DNA of 64,000 nt from Myxococcales bacterium (GCA_903642325.1 CAHJWM010000003.1:1-64000), one strand, 5' to 3'. Positions 34,607 to 44,454 are shown, numbered from the stretch's first letter. The notes: a model not told the origin generated them from the letters alone. Made by a program: numbers and translations.

Positions 34607-35635
34607 ATGGACGGTGAAGGAAACCGCCCCTTACCCAAGCGGCTCTGGGTTGGCGGCGCCACGGGGTTTTTGGGCTCGCATCTGGTGCGCTCGTTGTTGG
34701 ATCAGGGGCACCGATTGGTGCTCGCTTCGCGCTCGGGCGGAGAGCTTTGCGGGATGCCGGTGCAGGCGATCGACGTGCTCGATCAGGCGGCAGTACAGGC
34801 GAGCGCGCGCGGCTGCGAAGGCGCATTCCTGGCTACGGGCAAGGTATCGCGCGACCGCAATGCAGGTGAGGAGCTACACCGCGCGCACGTGCTCGGCACC
34901 CGCAGTGCCCTCTCCGGACTGCGCGCGGCCGGCGTTGGGCGTGTGGTCGTGGCCAGCACCAGTGGTACGGTCGCGGTCAGCGGTGATGCTCATGCGATAG
35001 CTGACGAAAGTGCAAAAGTGCCGCTCGAGCTCGTGGCGATGTGGCCGTATTATCGCAGCAAATTGTACGCCGAACGCGAAGCGCTGGCGGCCAACGTGCC
35101 CGGCTTCGAAGTCGTTCTGGTCAACCCTAGCTTGCTGCTCGGTCCGGGCGATACCCGCGAATCATCGACCGGCGACGTCCGCCGTTACCTGGAGCGCGCG
35201 ATCCCGGCGATCCCGGGCGGGGGCATTGCCTTCGTGGACGTGCGGGATGCGGCGCGGGGCATGTCGCTCGCATACGATCTCGGTCGCGCTGGCGAACGCT
35301 ACATTTTGAACTCGAAGAATATGAGCCTCGCCGCGTTTTTTCAGCGTTTAGAGCGTATCACCGGGGTCAAGGCCCCGGCTTTACGCATGCCGCGCTCGCG
35401 CCCGCTGGCGATCGGCGTCAATCGCCTCTTCTCCAAGGCTCTACGCGCGATCGGCGGCGAACCCCCGGTCGACGAAATCAGCGTCGAGATGGCGCAATAC
35501 TTTTGGTATTGCAGCGCCGCAAAGGCAGAACGCGAGCTCGGGTTCAGCGCGCGCGACCCAGGGGAAACCCTGCGCGAAACCGTAGCCGACCTGATCGCGC
35601 GCAAGGTCGTCTTTCCGAAACGCAGTGTGAGCTGA
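34607..35635 (+). CDS. NAD(P)-dependent epimerase/dehydratase-like protein of the ether-lipid operon
   Basis: This is a 342-residue extended short-chain dehydrogenase, closest in style to dihydroflavonol-4-reductase and 3-beta-hydroxysteroid dehydrogenase. It shows the N-terminal nucleotide motif GGATGFLGSHLVRSL, STSGTVAVSG around the catalytic Ser, the YYRSK active-site pair, and VVLVNPSLLLGPGD. It likely reduces or oxidises a lipid carbonyl or hydroxyl. It begins 2 nt after elbD (an in-frame TTG at 34601 would overlap it), so it belongs to the operon as its last gene. The exact substrate is unknown. Confidence 0.82.
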   Translation: MDGEGNRPLPKRLWVGGATGFLGSHLVRSLLDQGHRLVLASRSGGELCGMPVQAIDVLDQAAVQASARGCEGAFLATGKVSRDRNAGEELHRAHVLGTRSALSGLRAAGVGRVVVASTSGTVAVSGDAHAIADESAKVPLELVAMWPYYRSKLYAEREALAANVPGFEVVLVNPSLLLGPGDTRESSTGDVRRYLERAIPAIPGGGIAFVDVRDAARGMSLAYDLGRAGERYILNSKNMSLAAFFQRLERITGVKAPALRMPRSRPLAIGVNRLFSKALRAIGGEPPVDEISVEMAQYFWYCSAAKAERELGFSARDPGETLRETVADLIARKVVFPKRSVS

Positions 35636-35837
35636 GCCTGGCGTCCTTTGCCCGCCCTGATTAGTTTGTCGGTAGCCATGGCACGGGCTCCCCGAGAGCC
35701 CGGTGTGAGCGTCCTCTCCACGCTGGTCGCAGAGATATACTTGCGCTCAGCGCGTTGGTTCGTCCAACGGGCTACTGTCAGCCGCGTCGCTTCCGGCATG
35801 AGCGGTTCGCCATCGGCCGACCGTCAGCGGACCGGGC

Positions 35838-36587
35838 TCAGCGCTTGCGCTTCACGATGTCCGTGCGCGTGGGAGTATCGGGCCTCTTGGCGATCGACGG
35901 TGCGCTCGCGCCGAGCTTGCCGCGCATCAAGTCGCCCAGATTGCCGAAGCCTCTGACCTCGGGCGTTTTCTGCTTTTTTTGCGGCTCCACTGAAGGGGTC
36001 GCCTCCTCGGCAGATGCGCTGACGGTGCCGGCCGCGAAATCGCGAAAATTTTGTTCTTCTTCGACGCGCGCGACGCTGGTTGCGCTGAAGCGGAGCTTGC
36101 CCTGAGCATTCGCGTCCAACACGACGACCGGAAACTCTTTCCCGATCGGAAAGAGCTTGCGGTGATCGGAACCCGGCGGCAGCGGCAGCTCACGAAGTGG
36201 GATTAGTCCATCGCCCTTCGCGGTCGCCACGAACACCCCGAACTTCTCTACACGCGTAACCCTGCCACTCAACACTTCATTCGCGCGGGGTGCCTCACCG
36301 GGCGGCGCAGATTGGCCGAGGGCCTTGAGCAGCGAGCCTTCGAAACGCGGCTCTACGACGCTAACTCGCAGTCGGTCGCCAACGGCGACCCGGACCTTGC
36401 CTTCTGCGTCAAGCAGCTCCACCCGCGGAATTCGGCCGTCGGTCAGCGTGCCCACGTCGACGAACACGGTATCGCTCGCGATCTGCATGACAGTCGCGTC
36501 GAGCACCTCCCCGCGGTTGAGCCGACGCCGAGCGCGATCGCTCCCGCCCTCGGTGGTCATCAATGAAGCAAAGCTGTCGGTCGCCAT
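35838..36587 (-). CDS. S1-domain RNA-binding protein
   Basis: This is a 249-residue protein with two S1-like OB folds: GEVLDATVMQIASDTVFVDVG at about 22-90 and VLSGRVTRVEKFGVFVATAKGDGLIPLREL at about 105-175. A basic, low-complexity tail ending KRKR follows. Tandem S1 repeats bind single-stranded RNA, as in ribosomal protein S1 and translation factors, but this protein is too short to be S1 itself and a regulatory RNA-binding role is more likely. ATG at 36587 (MATDSF) is preferred over 36620. Divergent neighbours are unrelated. Confidence 0.82.
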   Translation of the reverse strand: MATDSFASLMTTEGGSDRARRRLNRGEVLDATVMQIASDTVFVDVGTLTDGRIPRVELLDAEGKVRVAVGDRLRVSVVEPRFEGSLLKALGQSAPPGEAPRANEVLSGRVTRVEKFGVFVATAKGDGLIPLRELPLPPGSDHRKLFPIGKEFPVVVLDANAQGKLRFSATSVARVEEEQNFRDFAAGTVSASAEEATPSVEPQKKQKTPEVRGFGNLGDLMRGKLGASAPSIAKRPDTPTRTDIVKRKR

Positions 36588-36673
36588 GGCGCGCAGCATG
36601 CCACTTGGTCGAATTTCCACAAGACGCGACGCAGCCTTACGGTGCTTTGAAGTGGCTCGGCGGCAACTTGCTT

Positions 36674-36690
36674 GTCCGGCCAGGCCGGAC
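36674..36690. terminator. Perfect 8-bp stem with 1-nt loop between S1 gene and maeB
   Basis: GTCCGGCC at 36674-36681 and GGCCGGAC at 36683-36690 flank a single A. It lies downstream of maeB on the minus strand and upstream of the S1 gene. There is no U-run after it in either direction, so it may be a binding palindrome rather than an intrinsic terminator. Confidence 0.25.
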
Positions 36691-36818
36691 CGTTCACTCC
36701 TCGCCGGAGAGGAACGCGCTCTTAATCCTAGAAATTGCGCCGCGAACGCGGTCAGGCGCTAGACCGCAGCTGCTCGGGATCGCCCGATCCCGTACCGATC
36801 CCGTCATTGGGGCGACGT

Positions 36819-39083
36819 TCACTGGGCGCGCGCGCCGAGCCGAATCGAGCGCGCGACCGTAATGGCCGTCATGTGCACGATCGCGTCGACGTTTGCGCCC
36901 TGCTGCAACACGTTGACGGGCTTCTTCATCCCGAGGACGATGGGTCCGATAACATCCCCGCCGCCGATCACTCCGAGCAACTTGTAAGCGGCGTTGCCAG
37001 CATCCAGGTTCGGAAAAATCAGCACATTCGCCGCGCCCTTCAGGCGGCTGAACGGGTAGGGGGCGCGCGCTTCGTCGTCCAAGGCAAGGTTGGCTTGCAT
37101 TTCTCCCTCGATCATCAGCTCTGGCATACGCGCCTTTACGATGGCGGTCGCCTCGGCCACCTTTTGCGACTGAGCGTGAGGCGCATCTCCGAAGTTGGAG
37201 AACGACAACATGGCCACGCGCGGCTCGAGCCCCAGATCAGTCACCGTCTCGGCGGCAAGCATGGCGATGCCGGCCAGCGTCTCGGCGTCTGGGTCGATAT
37301 TGATGGTCGTATCCGCCAAGAAACGCACGCCGCTTTTTGTGATCACCAGATACATTCCGGCCGCGCGCCGCACGCCCTCGCTCACGCCGATGATTTGCAG
37401 AGCCGGCCGGATAGTGGCCGGATAATCCTGTCGCACGCCAGCCACCAGGCCGTCCGCGTCTCCCAGCTCGAGCATCATCAAACCAAAGGCGGTACGTGAA
37501 CGGCGAATCTCCTTGTAAGCCGCGTGTCGCGTCACGCCCTTCCTTTGTCGCTTGTGCCAGTAGCCCTCCACGTACGCATCGAGCCGGCCGGATTCGCGAG
37601 GATCGACGATCGTCACTTGATCCAAGTGCAGTCCGAGCTTGCGCGCGTGCTCGTGAATGCGTTCGGGCACGCCGAGCAGCACGGGCTCCGCAATGCCCTC
37701 CTCTTGCACGCGCTGAGCCGCGCGTAAAATGTTGTCGCTCTCCGACTCGGGAAACACGATCCGCCGGGGATCGCTCTTGGCCGTCTCGGTGATGTTCCAG
37801 AGCACGCGACGTGTCGGCGAAATCGTGCGGTAAAGCCGCTCCCGGTACTCTTCCACGTCGATTCGGTCGCGAGCGACGCCGCTTGCCATCGCCGCCTCGG
37901 CCACGGCGGGCGCCACCCAATACAGCACCCGGCTGTCGAAGGGTTTGGGGATGATGTACTCGGGACCGAAACGCATTCGGTGTCTGCCGTAAGCGCGCAG
38001 CACGCTGTCCGGAACGTCCTCACGTGCCAAGCGCGCGATGGCTTCAGCGGCGGCGACCTTCATTTCTTCGCTAACGGTCGTGGCGCGCACGTCCAACGCG
38101 CCCCGGAAAATGTAAGGAAACCCCAGTACGTTATTGACCTGATTCGGGTAATCACTGCGCCCGGTGGCGACGATGGCGTCCGGCCGGGTCGCCCGTGCCT
38201 CGGCGTAATCGATCTCCGGATCGGGGTTGGCGAGCGCGAAGACGATCGGCTTTTTCGCCATCGTTCGCAGCATGGGGGCTTTCACCACGCCGGCCGCGGA
38301 CAAGCCGATCATCACGTCGGTATCGACCATGGCGTCCTCCAAGGTGCGTCGACCATCGCTCTTTGGACGCGCAAACGGGGCTCGGAACTCATCGATGTCC
38401 CCGCGATCTTCGTACAGCACACCGCCCACGTCGACCAACGTGATGTTCTCGCGGCGGACGCCCATTCGCACCCACATCTCCATGCAGCTCGTCGCAGCCG
38501 CGCCCGCTCCTACGCACGTGACTCGTAACGAGTCCATCGGCTTGTCTTGCAGCTCGGCGGCGTTGCGCAAGGCGGCCGCCGAGATGATGGCCGTGCCGTG
38601 TTGATCGTCGTGAAAGACCGGGATCTTCATGTGTTTGCGTAGCGCGCGCTCAATCACGAAGCACTCCGGAGCGCGAATGTCCTCCAAGTTGATCGCGCCG
38701 AACGTTGGCTCGAGCGCCCGCACGATGCTGATGAACTTGTCCGGGTCGAGCTCGTCGACCTCGATGTCGAACACATCGATATCGGCGAAGCGCTTGAACA
38801 GCACCGCCTTACCTTCCATCACCGGCTTGGCCGCGCGCGGGCCGATGTTGCCGAGCCCGAGCACTGCCGTGCCGTTGGTCACCACGCCCACTAGGTTTCG
38901 GCGGGCGGTGTACAAGTCCACCGCGTCCGGGTCCTTCGCAATCTCCAGGCATGGTGCGGCTACACCCGGTGAATAGGCGAGCGATAGGTCGAGCTGGGAT
39001 GCGACCGGCTTCGTCCACACCACTTCGATCTTTCCCGGGCGCCCCTCACGGTGATAACGGAGGGCGTCTTCATTTCTGCTCAT
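36819..39083 (-). CDS. maeB: NADP-dependent malic enzyme with phosphotransacetylase domain
   Basis: This is a 754-residue MaeB-type enzyme that decarboxylates malate to pyruvate, producing NADPH. Residues 1-430 are the malic-enzyme part: [74 protein letters not shown] and [14 protein letters not shown]. The remaining 320 residues are a phosphotransacetylase-like regulatory domain ([29 protein letters not shown]). This two-domain layout is standard for MaeB, where the second domain binds acetyl-CoA or acetyl phosphate as a regulator. ATG at 39083 (MSRNED) is preferred to 39119. It is divergent from the SprT-like gene. Confidence 0.94.
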   Translation of the reverse strand: MSRNEDALRYHREGRPGKIEVVWTKPVASQLDLSLAYSPGVAAPCLEIAKDPDAVDLYTARRNLVGVVTNGTAVLGLGNIGPRAAKPVMEGKAVLFKRFADIDVFDIEVDELDPDKFISIVRALEPTFGAINLEDIRAPECFVIERALRKHMKIPVFHDDQHGTAIISAAALRNAAELQDKPMDSLRVTCVGAGAAATSCMEMWVRMGVRRENITLVDVGGVLYEDRGDIDEFRAPFARPKSDGRRTLEDAMVDTDVMIGLSAAGVVKAPMLRTMAKKPIVFALANPDPEIDYAEARATRPDAIVATGRSDYPNQVNNVLGFPYIFRGALDVRATTVSEEMKVAAAEAIARLAREDVPDSVLRAYGRHRMRFGPEYIIPKPFDSRVLYWVAPAVAEAAMASGVARDRIDVEEYRERLYRTISPTRRVLWNITETAKSDPRRIVFPESESDNILRAAQRVQEEGIAEPVLLGVPERIHEHARKLGLHLDQVTIVDPRESGRLDAYVEGYWHKRQRKGVTRHAAYKEIRRSRTAFGLMMLELGDADGLVAGVRQDYPATIRPALQIIGVSEGVRRAAGMYLVITKSGVRFLADTTINIDPDAETLAGIAMLAAETVTDLGLEPRVAMLSFSNFGDAPHAQSQKVAEATAIVKARMPELMIEGEMQANLALDDEARAPYPFSRLKGAANVLIFPNLDAGNAAYKLLGVIGGGDVIGPIVLGMKKPVNVLQQGANVDAIVHMTAITVARSIRLGARAQ

Positions 39084-39133
39084 CGCCGGCACCCTAGCAA
39101 AAAGCGCCTTCCGTGACACACTCCGGTCCGGTC

Positions 39134-40219
39134 ATGAAAGCACGCACTGAACGGCTCAGTGAAGAGCTCGAACGAGCGGCCAGCCACGCGATTGCACGCG
39201 CTTGGGACGATCTGAACGGCACCTTGTTTCGGTTCGAGCTGATGCGGCCCGCCTTCATGTTGGTCGACTCACGCTCACGTCTGGGGCGATGGCATGGCGG
39301 ACTGCGCGTGATCGAGCTGGCGCGCTCGTTGCTGCTGGAGCAGGGCTGGGGCGTGCTGACGGAAGTGCTCAAACACGAGATGGCGCATCAGTACGTGGAT
39401 GAAGTGCTCGGTCAACCGGATGACGCCATGCATGGCTCCGTCTTTCGCCGGGTGTGCGAAGAACGCGGCATCGATGCGAGCGCGGCCGGCGTGCCCGACA
39501 CTGAAAATACCCACGCGGTCGACCAGCATTTGCTCGAGCGGATCGCCAAGCTGCTGGCGTTGGCGGAAAGCTCGAACGAGCACGAAGCGCAGGCGGCAAT
39601 GAGCGCGGCACAACGATTGATGTTGAAGTACAACATCGATCTCGCGATCAGCGGCCGTCAGCCCGAGCATCGCTTTCGCCATCTGGGCACGCCCACGGGG
39701 CGGGTGAACGAGGCCCAGCGAATTTTGGCGGGCATCCTCGGAGATCATTTCTTCGTGCAGACGATTTGGGTCCCCGTCTGGCAGCCCTTGCTCGGTAAGC
39801 GCGGCAGCGTGCTCGAGATCTGCGGCTCGCAAGCCAACCTCGAGCTTGCCGACTACGTACACGCTTTTTTGAACTTGACCGCCGAACGGCTGTTCCGGGA
39901 TTTCCGTTCTACCGCCACGGGGCGGGGGGCAAAGCGCCTCACGTTCATCGCTGGCGTAATGGCTGGCTTTCGCGACCGTCTCGAGCGCGAGCGCAAAAAA
40001 TCCAAAGCCGAAGGCCTGGTTTGGGTTGGTGATCCCGCGCTCGAGGGTTTTTTCAGGAAGCGCCACCCGCGCATTCGCTGGACGCGGTACGCGGTTGGCC
40101 ACGGTTCCGAAGCCTATGCGCGCGGCCGTGAAGCGGGCGCGAAGATCGTCCTTCACCGCGGAATCAGCGCGAGCGCGAGCGCCAATACGCCAAGACTCTT
40201 ACCGGCCGGTAAGTCCTGA
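39134..40219 (+). CDS. SprT-like/DUF2786 putative metalloprotein
   Basis: This is a 361-residue protein. Residues 25-110 contain the zincin-type motif LKHEMAHQYVDEV (HExxH, a metal-binding site of SprT/Spartan-like proteases). A DUF2786 helical domain follows (LLERIAKLLALAESSNEHEAQAAMSAAQRLMLKYNID). The C-terminal half has a conserved-looking block, YVHAFLNLTAERLFRDFR, and a basic region typical of the same family. Function is unknown; a DNA-protein-crosslink-type protease role is only an analogy. ATG at 39134 is used, with GTG at 39113 the alternative. It is divergent from maeB and ends 46 nt before a kinase gene. Confidence 0.75.
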   Translation: MKARTERLSEELERAASHAIARAWDDLNGTLFRFELMRPAFMLVDSRSRLGRWHGGLRVIELARSLLLEQGWGVLTEVLKHEMAHQYVDEVLGQPDDAMHGSVFRRVCEERGIDASAAGVPDTENTHAVDQHLLERIAKLLALAESSNEHEAQAAMSAAQRLMLKYNIDLAISGRQPEHRFRHLGTPTGRVNEAQRILAGILGDHFFVQTIWVPVWQPLLGKRGSVLEICGSQANLELADYVHAFLNLTAERLFRDFRSTATGRGAKRLTFIAGVMAGFRDRLERERKKSKAEGLVWVGDPALEGFFRKRHPRIRWTRYAVGHGSEAYARGREAGAKIVLHRGISASASANTPRLLPAGKS

Positions 40220-40265
40220 CCGTTGTTCTCGACTCCCAGTGCAAAGCTTTCCAGAATACGGTTCG

Positions 40266-42158
40266 GTGAGCACGAGCGGCGACGAACCCGTCAGCGAGGG
40301 CGATCCGCTGCTCGGCGCGGTCCTCGCGGGGCGATATCGGATTGAGCAGCTGGTGGGAGCCGGGGGCATGGGCGCGGTGTATCGCGCCGCGCACGTGCAC
40401 ATGCGCAAAGCCGTAGCGGTGAAGGTCTTGCACCGCGAGATGGCAGCCTTCCCCGAGGTCGTTGCGCGCTTCGAGCGCGAAGCGGTGGCCGGGGGCCGCA
40501 TTGATCACCCGAACGTGGTCTCGGCGAGCGATTTCGGTCAGCTGGACAACGGTTCCTTTTACCTGGTGCTGGAGTACGTAGAGGGCCAGAGCCTGGCCAA
40601 GCTCGTGGAGAGCACGGGAGCGCTCTCGGCGCCGCGCGCGCTGTCCATCGCGCGCCAAATTGCAGAGGCCTTACGTGCCGCGCACAGCGCGGGCATCGTG
40701 CACCGAGACTTGAAGCCGGAGAACGTGATGCTGGTCGCGAAAGACGAACGACCGGACCTCGTCAAGGTGCTCGATTTCGGCATCGCCAAGATCGAGGTCG
40801 AAGCGGCTGCCCCTCAGCCCGCCCTCACACGAGTCGGAACCGTGTTTGGCACGCCCGAGTACATGTCACCCGAACAAGCCCGTGGCGAGTTGGTGGACGC
40901 ACGCGCCGACCTGTACACGGTCGGCGTCATTTTATTCGAGATGCTGAGCGGTGTCTCGCCGTTCAAAGACGATGACTTGGTCGTGGTGCTCACGCGCCAC
41001 CTAACCGCCGACCCCCCGCCGCTCCCCGCCGACCTAGATCCCCAGATTGCCGGGTTGGTGCGGCAATTAATGCGGAAAAATCCGAACGAGCGTGTGCAAT
41101 CGGCACACGAGTTGATCGAGCGCATCGACGCGATCGTAACTGCGCCGGTTGGCTCGCTCGGATTGGCCGGCGATTGGCGGTTGGGGCCGGCCCATTCTGC
41201 CCGCGTAGCCATGCCCAGCATGGAGCTCGAGGCAGCGCGCTTGGTCACGCCGGCCGCGGGCTTGGCGCCCACTCTGCTCGAGCAGAGCGTCTGGGGGGCA
41301 TTGCCCTCCGCGTCTGCTCGTAAGCTTCTTCGCCGTCGCGTTGCAATCGGTCCGCGGACGGTCGCCCTTGGAAGCTTAGGCTTTGCCGCGCTCGGTGCGG
41401 CGCTTGGCATCGCCGCAATCGTCGTCTTTGGCGCGCGGTTGTTCGGCGGCAGAAGCGAAGTCAGCGGGGCAGGTAGCGCCGGCGCTCGGCCGGCGGACAT
41501 CGAGCTCGCGCAGCTCGTCCAACGCGTGGAGGGGGGAGACCCGAGCGCGCTCGACAAGCTCGGCGCGCGACCGGAACAGCAGCGCTCGCTCGCGGTTTGG
41601 CGCGCTCTTGCCCACCGCTATGCCGCCCTCGGGCGCTTCGACGAAAGTTTGAATACTTATCGAAGCGGGGCTGCCGCGCAGCCGGGTCTGCTCGAGGACC
41701 GAAGGCTTTTTAGGGACGTGCGCATGGCGGCAGCAGATCCGGAAGCCGCCGAGAAAGCCCTAAAGTTTGCCGCGGGCAGCTTGGGTGCGCCCGGCGCGGA
41801 CCTGCTGTACGAGGTCTGGGAAACATCGAGGGGGGTGCCGAGCCGAGGAGCGCTCGCCAAACAAGCGCGCGCCTACCTCGACGAGGACGATGAGCGGGCC
41901 AGGGCATCACCGGCGCTCCGCCTCTTGCTCGAGCTCGGGAAGTCCCAACGAGAAGGTTGCTCGAGCGTGAAACGCTGGCTCGAGCGAGCTCGAGCCGAAG
42001 GCGACGCGCGCGTAATTCCCGCGCTCAAACGCTTCGACGACCGGCGAGGCTGCGGCTTCCTTGGGCTTGCTGACTGCTACGCTTGTCTGCGTGCGAGCAA
42101 AGACTTGGCCCTAACGGCCGATAGCGTGGCGCCCCGTCCGGCCCCGACTTTCGACTGA
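40266..42158 (+). CDS. Ser/Thr protein kinase, membrane-anchored
   Basis: This is a 630-residue Hanks-type kinase. The catalytic domain (about 20-290) is complete: GAGGMGAVYRA glycine loop, VAVKVL lysine, IVHRDLKPENVML catalytic loop, VLDFGIAK DFG and GTPEYMSPEQA substrate loop. A linker leads to one transmembrane helix (GSLGFAALGAALGIAAIVVFG, about residue 375). An extracytoplasmic region of about 230 residues with TPR-like helices follows (LAHRYAALGRFDESLNTYRSGA). It ends with cysteine-containing repeats (RGCGFLGLADCYACLRAS). The start is GTG at 40266, placing the kinase domain directly at the N-terminus. No phosphatase gene is adjacent. Confidence 0.9.
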   Translation: MSTSGDEPVSEGDPLLGAVLAGRYRIEQLVGAGGMGAVYRAAHVHMRKAVAVKVLHREMAAFPEVVARFEREAVAGGRIDHPNVVSASDFGQLDNGSFYLVLEYVEGQSLAKLVESTGALSAPRALSIARQIAEALRAAHSAGIVHRDLKPENVMLVAKDERPDLVKVLDFGIAKIEVEAAAPQPALTRVGTVFGTPEYMSPEQARGELVDARADLYTVGVILFEMLSGVSPFKDDDLVVVLTRHLTADPPPLPADLDPQIAGLVRQLMRKNPNERVQSAHELIERIDAIVTAPVGSLGLAGDWRLGPAHSARVAMPSMELEAARLVTPAAGLAPTLLEQSVWGALPSASARKLLRRRVAIGPRTVALGSLGFAALGAALGIAAIVVFGARLFGGRSEVSGAGSAGARPADIELAQLVQRVEGGDPSALDKLGARPEQQRSLAVWRALAHRYAALGRFDESLNTYRSGAAAQPGLLEDRRLFRDVRMAAADPEAAEKALKFAAGSLGAPGADLLYEVWETSRGVPSRGALAKQARAYLDEDDERARASPALRLLLELGKSQREGCSSVKRWLERARAEGDARVIPALKRFDDRRGCGFLGLADCYACLRASKDLALTADSVAPRPAPTFD

Positions 42159-42205
42159 GGGCATGATTCGCGATCGCCAGCGGGTCTGCTAACTTCAGCT
42201 CCGTC

Positions 42206-44203
42206 ATGAGGCTTCTGCGCGTCGCGGCGGCGACCCTAAATCAGACCCCGCTCGACTGGGATGGTAACCGCGCGCACATCATCGCCGCGATCGAAGAGGC
42301 TCGCGCGGAAGGCGTCAGTGTGCTGTGTTTACCGGAGCTCTGCATCTCGGGTTACGGCTGTGAGGACGCCTTCTTTGCGCCAGGCACTCAAGCCATGGCG
42401 CTGACCGTGCTGGAAGAAATTCTGCCGTACGCGCGCGGCATGATGCTGAGCGTTGGCCTGCCGCTATTTCACAACAAGGCCCTTTACAACACCTGCGCGT
42501 TCGTCGCAGACGGAAAGCTCGCGGGCTTCGTCGCAAAACGCGCGCTTTCTGGCGACGGCATCCATTACGAGCCGCGCTGGTTCAAGCCTTGGCCCGCCGG
42601 CATACGCACTAAGATCTCGGTCCTGGGCCAGGAAGTACCCCTCGGCGATGTCTTCTTCGACTGTTCGGGAGTCCGCATCGGCTTCGAGATCTGTGAGGAC
42701 GCTTGGGTTGCGCAGCGGCGCGGTGCAGAGCTTGCCCTGAACGGCGTAGACCTGATCTTGAATCCTAGCGCCAGCCACTTTGCCTTTGGCAAGCAAGCGG
42801 TGCGGCGGCGCTTGGTGCTGGAGGGCTCGCGCGCATTCGGTGTGAGCTACGTATACGCAAACCTAGTGGGGAACGAAGCCGGACGCGCCATCTACGATGG
42901 CGATGCGCTGATCGCCACCGCCGGCAAAGTGGTCGCGCAGGCCCGTCGCTTCGGGTTTGCCGACTACGCGCTCGTCAGCGCAATAGTGGATATCGATTTG
43001 ACTCGTGTCCTGCATGCGTCACTCAGCAGCTCGCAGCCGCGCGCGCTGAGCGCTCCTCTGGAATGCGTGTTCGTGCGCTTCGACTTGCCCGTGATAGAGC
43101 CGCACAAAAACGAGGCGGCAGTGGAGGAGTGGGAGCTCTCGCCGGCGATCAAGGAAGAGGAATTTGCGCGCGCGATCGCCCTCGGCCTGTTCGACTATTG
43201 TCGCAAAAGCCGGGCGCGCGGCTTCGTCGTCTCGCTGAGCGGCGGGGCGGACTCCGCGGCCGTGGCGTGCTTGGTGGCGCTGATGGTGCGCCTTGCCGTG
43301 CGCGAGCTCGGCCTCGACGGCTTTGCCGAAAAGTTCCGGCACGTGGAGGGTTTGGCGCGGCTCATTTCGGAACGAGAGGTGATCGCCGCCCTCCTCACCA
43401 CGGTGTATCAAGCCACTCGAAACAGCTCACCGGTCACCCGCGACGCCGCCGCGCAAGTTGCGCGCGCGCTCGGCGCCACCCACCTCGAGCTCGAGATCGA
43501 CGCCCTGGTCGACGCGTACGTTTCGCGCATCCAAAGCGCGCTCGGGCGCGAGCTCGAGTGGCAGCGCGATGATCTGGCGCTACAGAACATTCAGGCTCGC
43601 GTCCGTGCCCCCTCCGTGTGGCTGCTCGCGAACCTAAATTCCGCGTTGTTGCTCGCGACCAGTAATCGCTCGGAGGCCGCGGTCGGCTACGCCACGATGG
43701 ACGGCGATACGGCCGGTGGCCTGAGCCCTATCGCCGGGATCGACAAGGCGTTTTTGCGGCGTTGGTTGGTATGGCTGGAAAAGGGCGGGCCTTGCGGCCT
43801 AGCCGGCATACCCGAGCTGCGCGCGGTCAACGTGCAGGCCCCGACGGCCGAGCTCCGCCCCGCCTCTGCATCTCAGACCGATGAGGCCGACCTGATGCCG
43901 TACGAAGTATTGGATGCCATCGAGCGTTCTGCCATTCGCGACAAGCGCAGCCCGCGTGAGGTACTGACGGTGATCCGCGCCGAGTTTCCCAATTATACGC
44001 GTCACGAGCTGTGGCTCTGGCTCGACCGTTTCTTCCGGCTCTGGAGCCGTAATCAGTGGAAGCGTGAGCGCTATGCCCCAAGCTTTCACGTGGACGACGA
44101 GAGCTTGGATCCCAAGACATGGTGCCGCTTTCCAATCTTGTCGGGCGGCTTCGAGCGCGAGCTGCACGAGCTGAAGCTCGAGCTGGCCCGGGCGCAACCC
44201 TAG
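42206..44203 (+). CDS. nadE: Glutamine-dependent NAD+ synthetase
   Basis: This is a 665-residue enzyme that amidates nicotinate adenine dinucleotide to NAD+ using glutamine. The N-terminal nitrilase-type glutaminase has Glu in LPELCISGYG, Lys in AKRALSGDG, and the nucleophile Cys in FEICEDAW. The C-terminal synthetase has the ATP pyrophosphatase loop SLSGGADSAA and the later LATSNRSEAAVGYATMDGDTAGGLSPIAGI, a hallmark of the family. Both halves look complete. The start is ATG at 42206, after a 47-nt gap from the kinase gene. Confidence 0.95.
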   Translation: MRLLRVAAATLNQTPLDWDGNRAHIIAAIEEARAEGVSVLCLPELCISGYGCEDAFFAPGTQAMALTVLEEILPYARGMMLSVGLPLFHNKALYNTCAFVADGKLAGFVAKRALSGDGIHYEPRWFKPWPAGIRTKISVLGQEVPLGDVFFDCSGVRIGFEICEDAWVAQRRGAELALNGVDLILNPSASHFAFGKQAVRRRLVLEGSRAFGVSYVYANLVGNEAGRAIYDGDALIATAGKVVAQARRFGFADYALVSAIVDIDLTRVLHASLSSSQPRALSAPLECVFVRFDLPVIEPHKNEAAVEEWELSPAIKEEEFARAIALGLFDYCRKSRARGFVVSLSGGADSAAVACLVALMVRLAVRELGLDGFAEKFRHVEGLARLISEREVIAALLTTVYQATRNSSPVTRDAAAQVARALGATHLELEIDALVDAYVSRIQSALGRELEWQRDDLALQNIQARVRAPSVWLLANLNSALLLATSNRSEAAVGYATMDGDTAGGLSPIAGIDKAFLRRWLVWLEKGGPCGLAGIPELRAVNVQAPTAELRPASASQTDEADLMPYEVLDAIERSAIRDKRSPREVLTVIRAEFPNYTRHELWLWLDRFFRLWSRNQWKRERYAPSFHVDDESLDPKTWCRFPILSGGFERELHELKLELARAQP

Positions 44204-44255
44204 CGCGGCTCGTCTCCCGTCCGGCAATCGCCAAGATTGTCCTCGCTTTCTGGCG

Positions 44256-44285
44256 AAGCCGCGCACCTGAGCGCAGCGGCTTTTG
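44256..44285 (+). terminator. Candidate terminator after nadE
   Basis: AAGCCGC at 44256-44262 and GCGGCTT at 44276-44282 form a perfect 7-bp stem with a 13-nt loop, followed by a short T run. It lies 53 nt downstream of the nadE stop. The loop is large, so confidence is modest. Confidence 0.4.
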
Positions 44286-44308
44286 CCGATTCCCTCGCAT
44301 CCGGTCGC

Positions 44309-44321
44309 GCCGCCGAAGGCT
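44309..44321. repeat. Partial copy of the GCCGCCGAAGGCT element
   Basis: This exact 13-base match to the ends of the hairpin elements at 13901 and 54485 is followed about 35 bases later by GTGACCAT, which also occurs in copy A at a similar distance. No opposite arm is found downstream, so it may be a degenerate or truncated copy. Confidence 0.35.
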
Positions 44322-44393
44322 CGGCCGGCCCCGTCGTGTTCCGTGACCATTCAAAAGAGACCGGCTTGGATTCGCAAGCCAGAGCGTTCATCT

Positions 44394-44428
44394 CGAGCGC
44401 CGAGCGCCGAGCGCCGAGCGCCGAGCGC
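44394..44428. repeat. Tandem repeat, CGAGCGC x 5
   Basis: Five uninterrupted copies of the 7-bp unit CGAGCGC lie between the convergent nadE and L,D-transpeptidase genes. Directly after it, 44429-44455 is a GC-rich stretch with a short inverted GAGCG/CGCTC pair that could help terminate the minus-strand gene. The copy number may vary between strains. Confidence 0.75.
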
Positions 44429-44454
44429 GGGAACGCTCGGGGCGCCGAGCTTTA

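Noticed and set aside
39275-40156. 293-residue minus-strand open frame
   Set aside because: Antisense to the SprT-like gene, which has HExxH and DUF2786 motifs on the plus strand.
44394-44428. CRISPR-like repeat
   Set aside because: The 7-bp units are contiguous with no spacers, so this is a simple tandem repeat.
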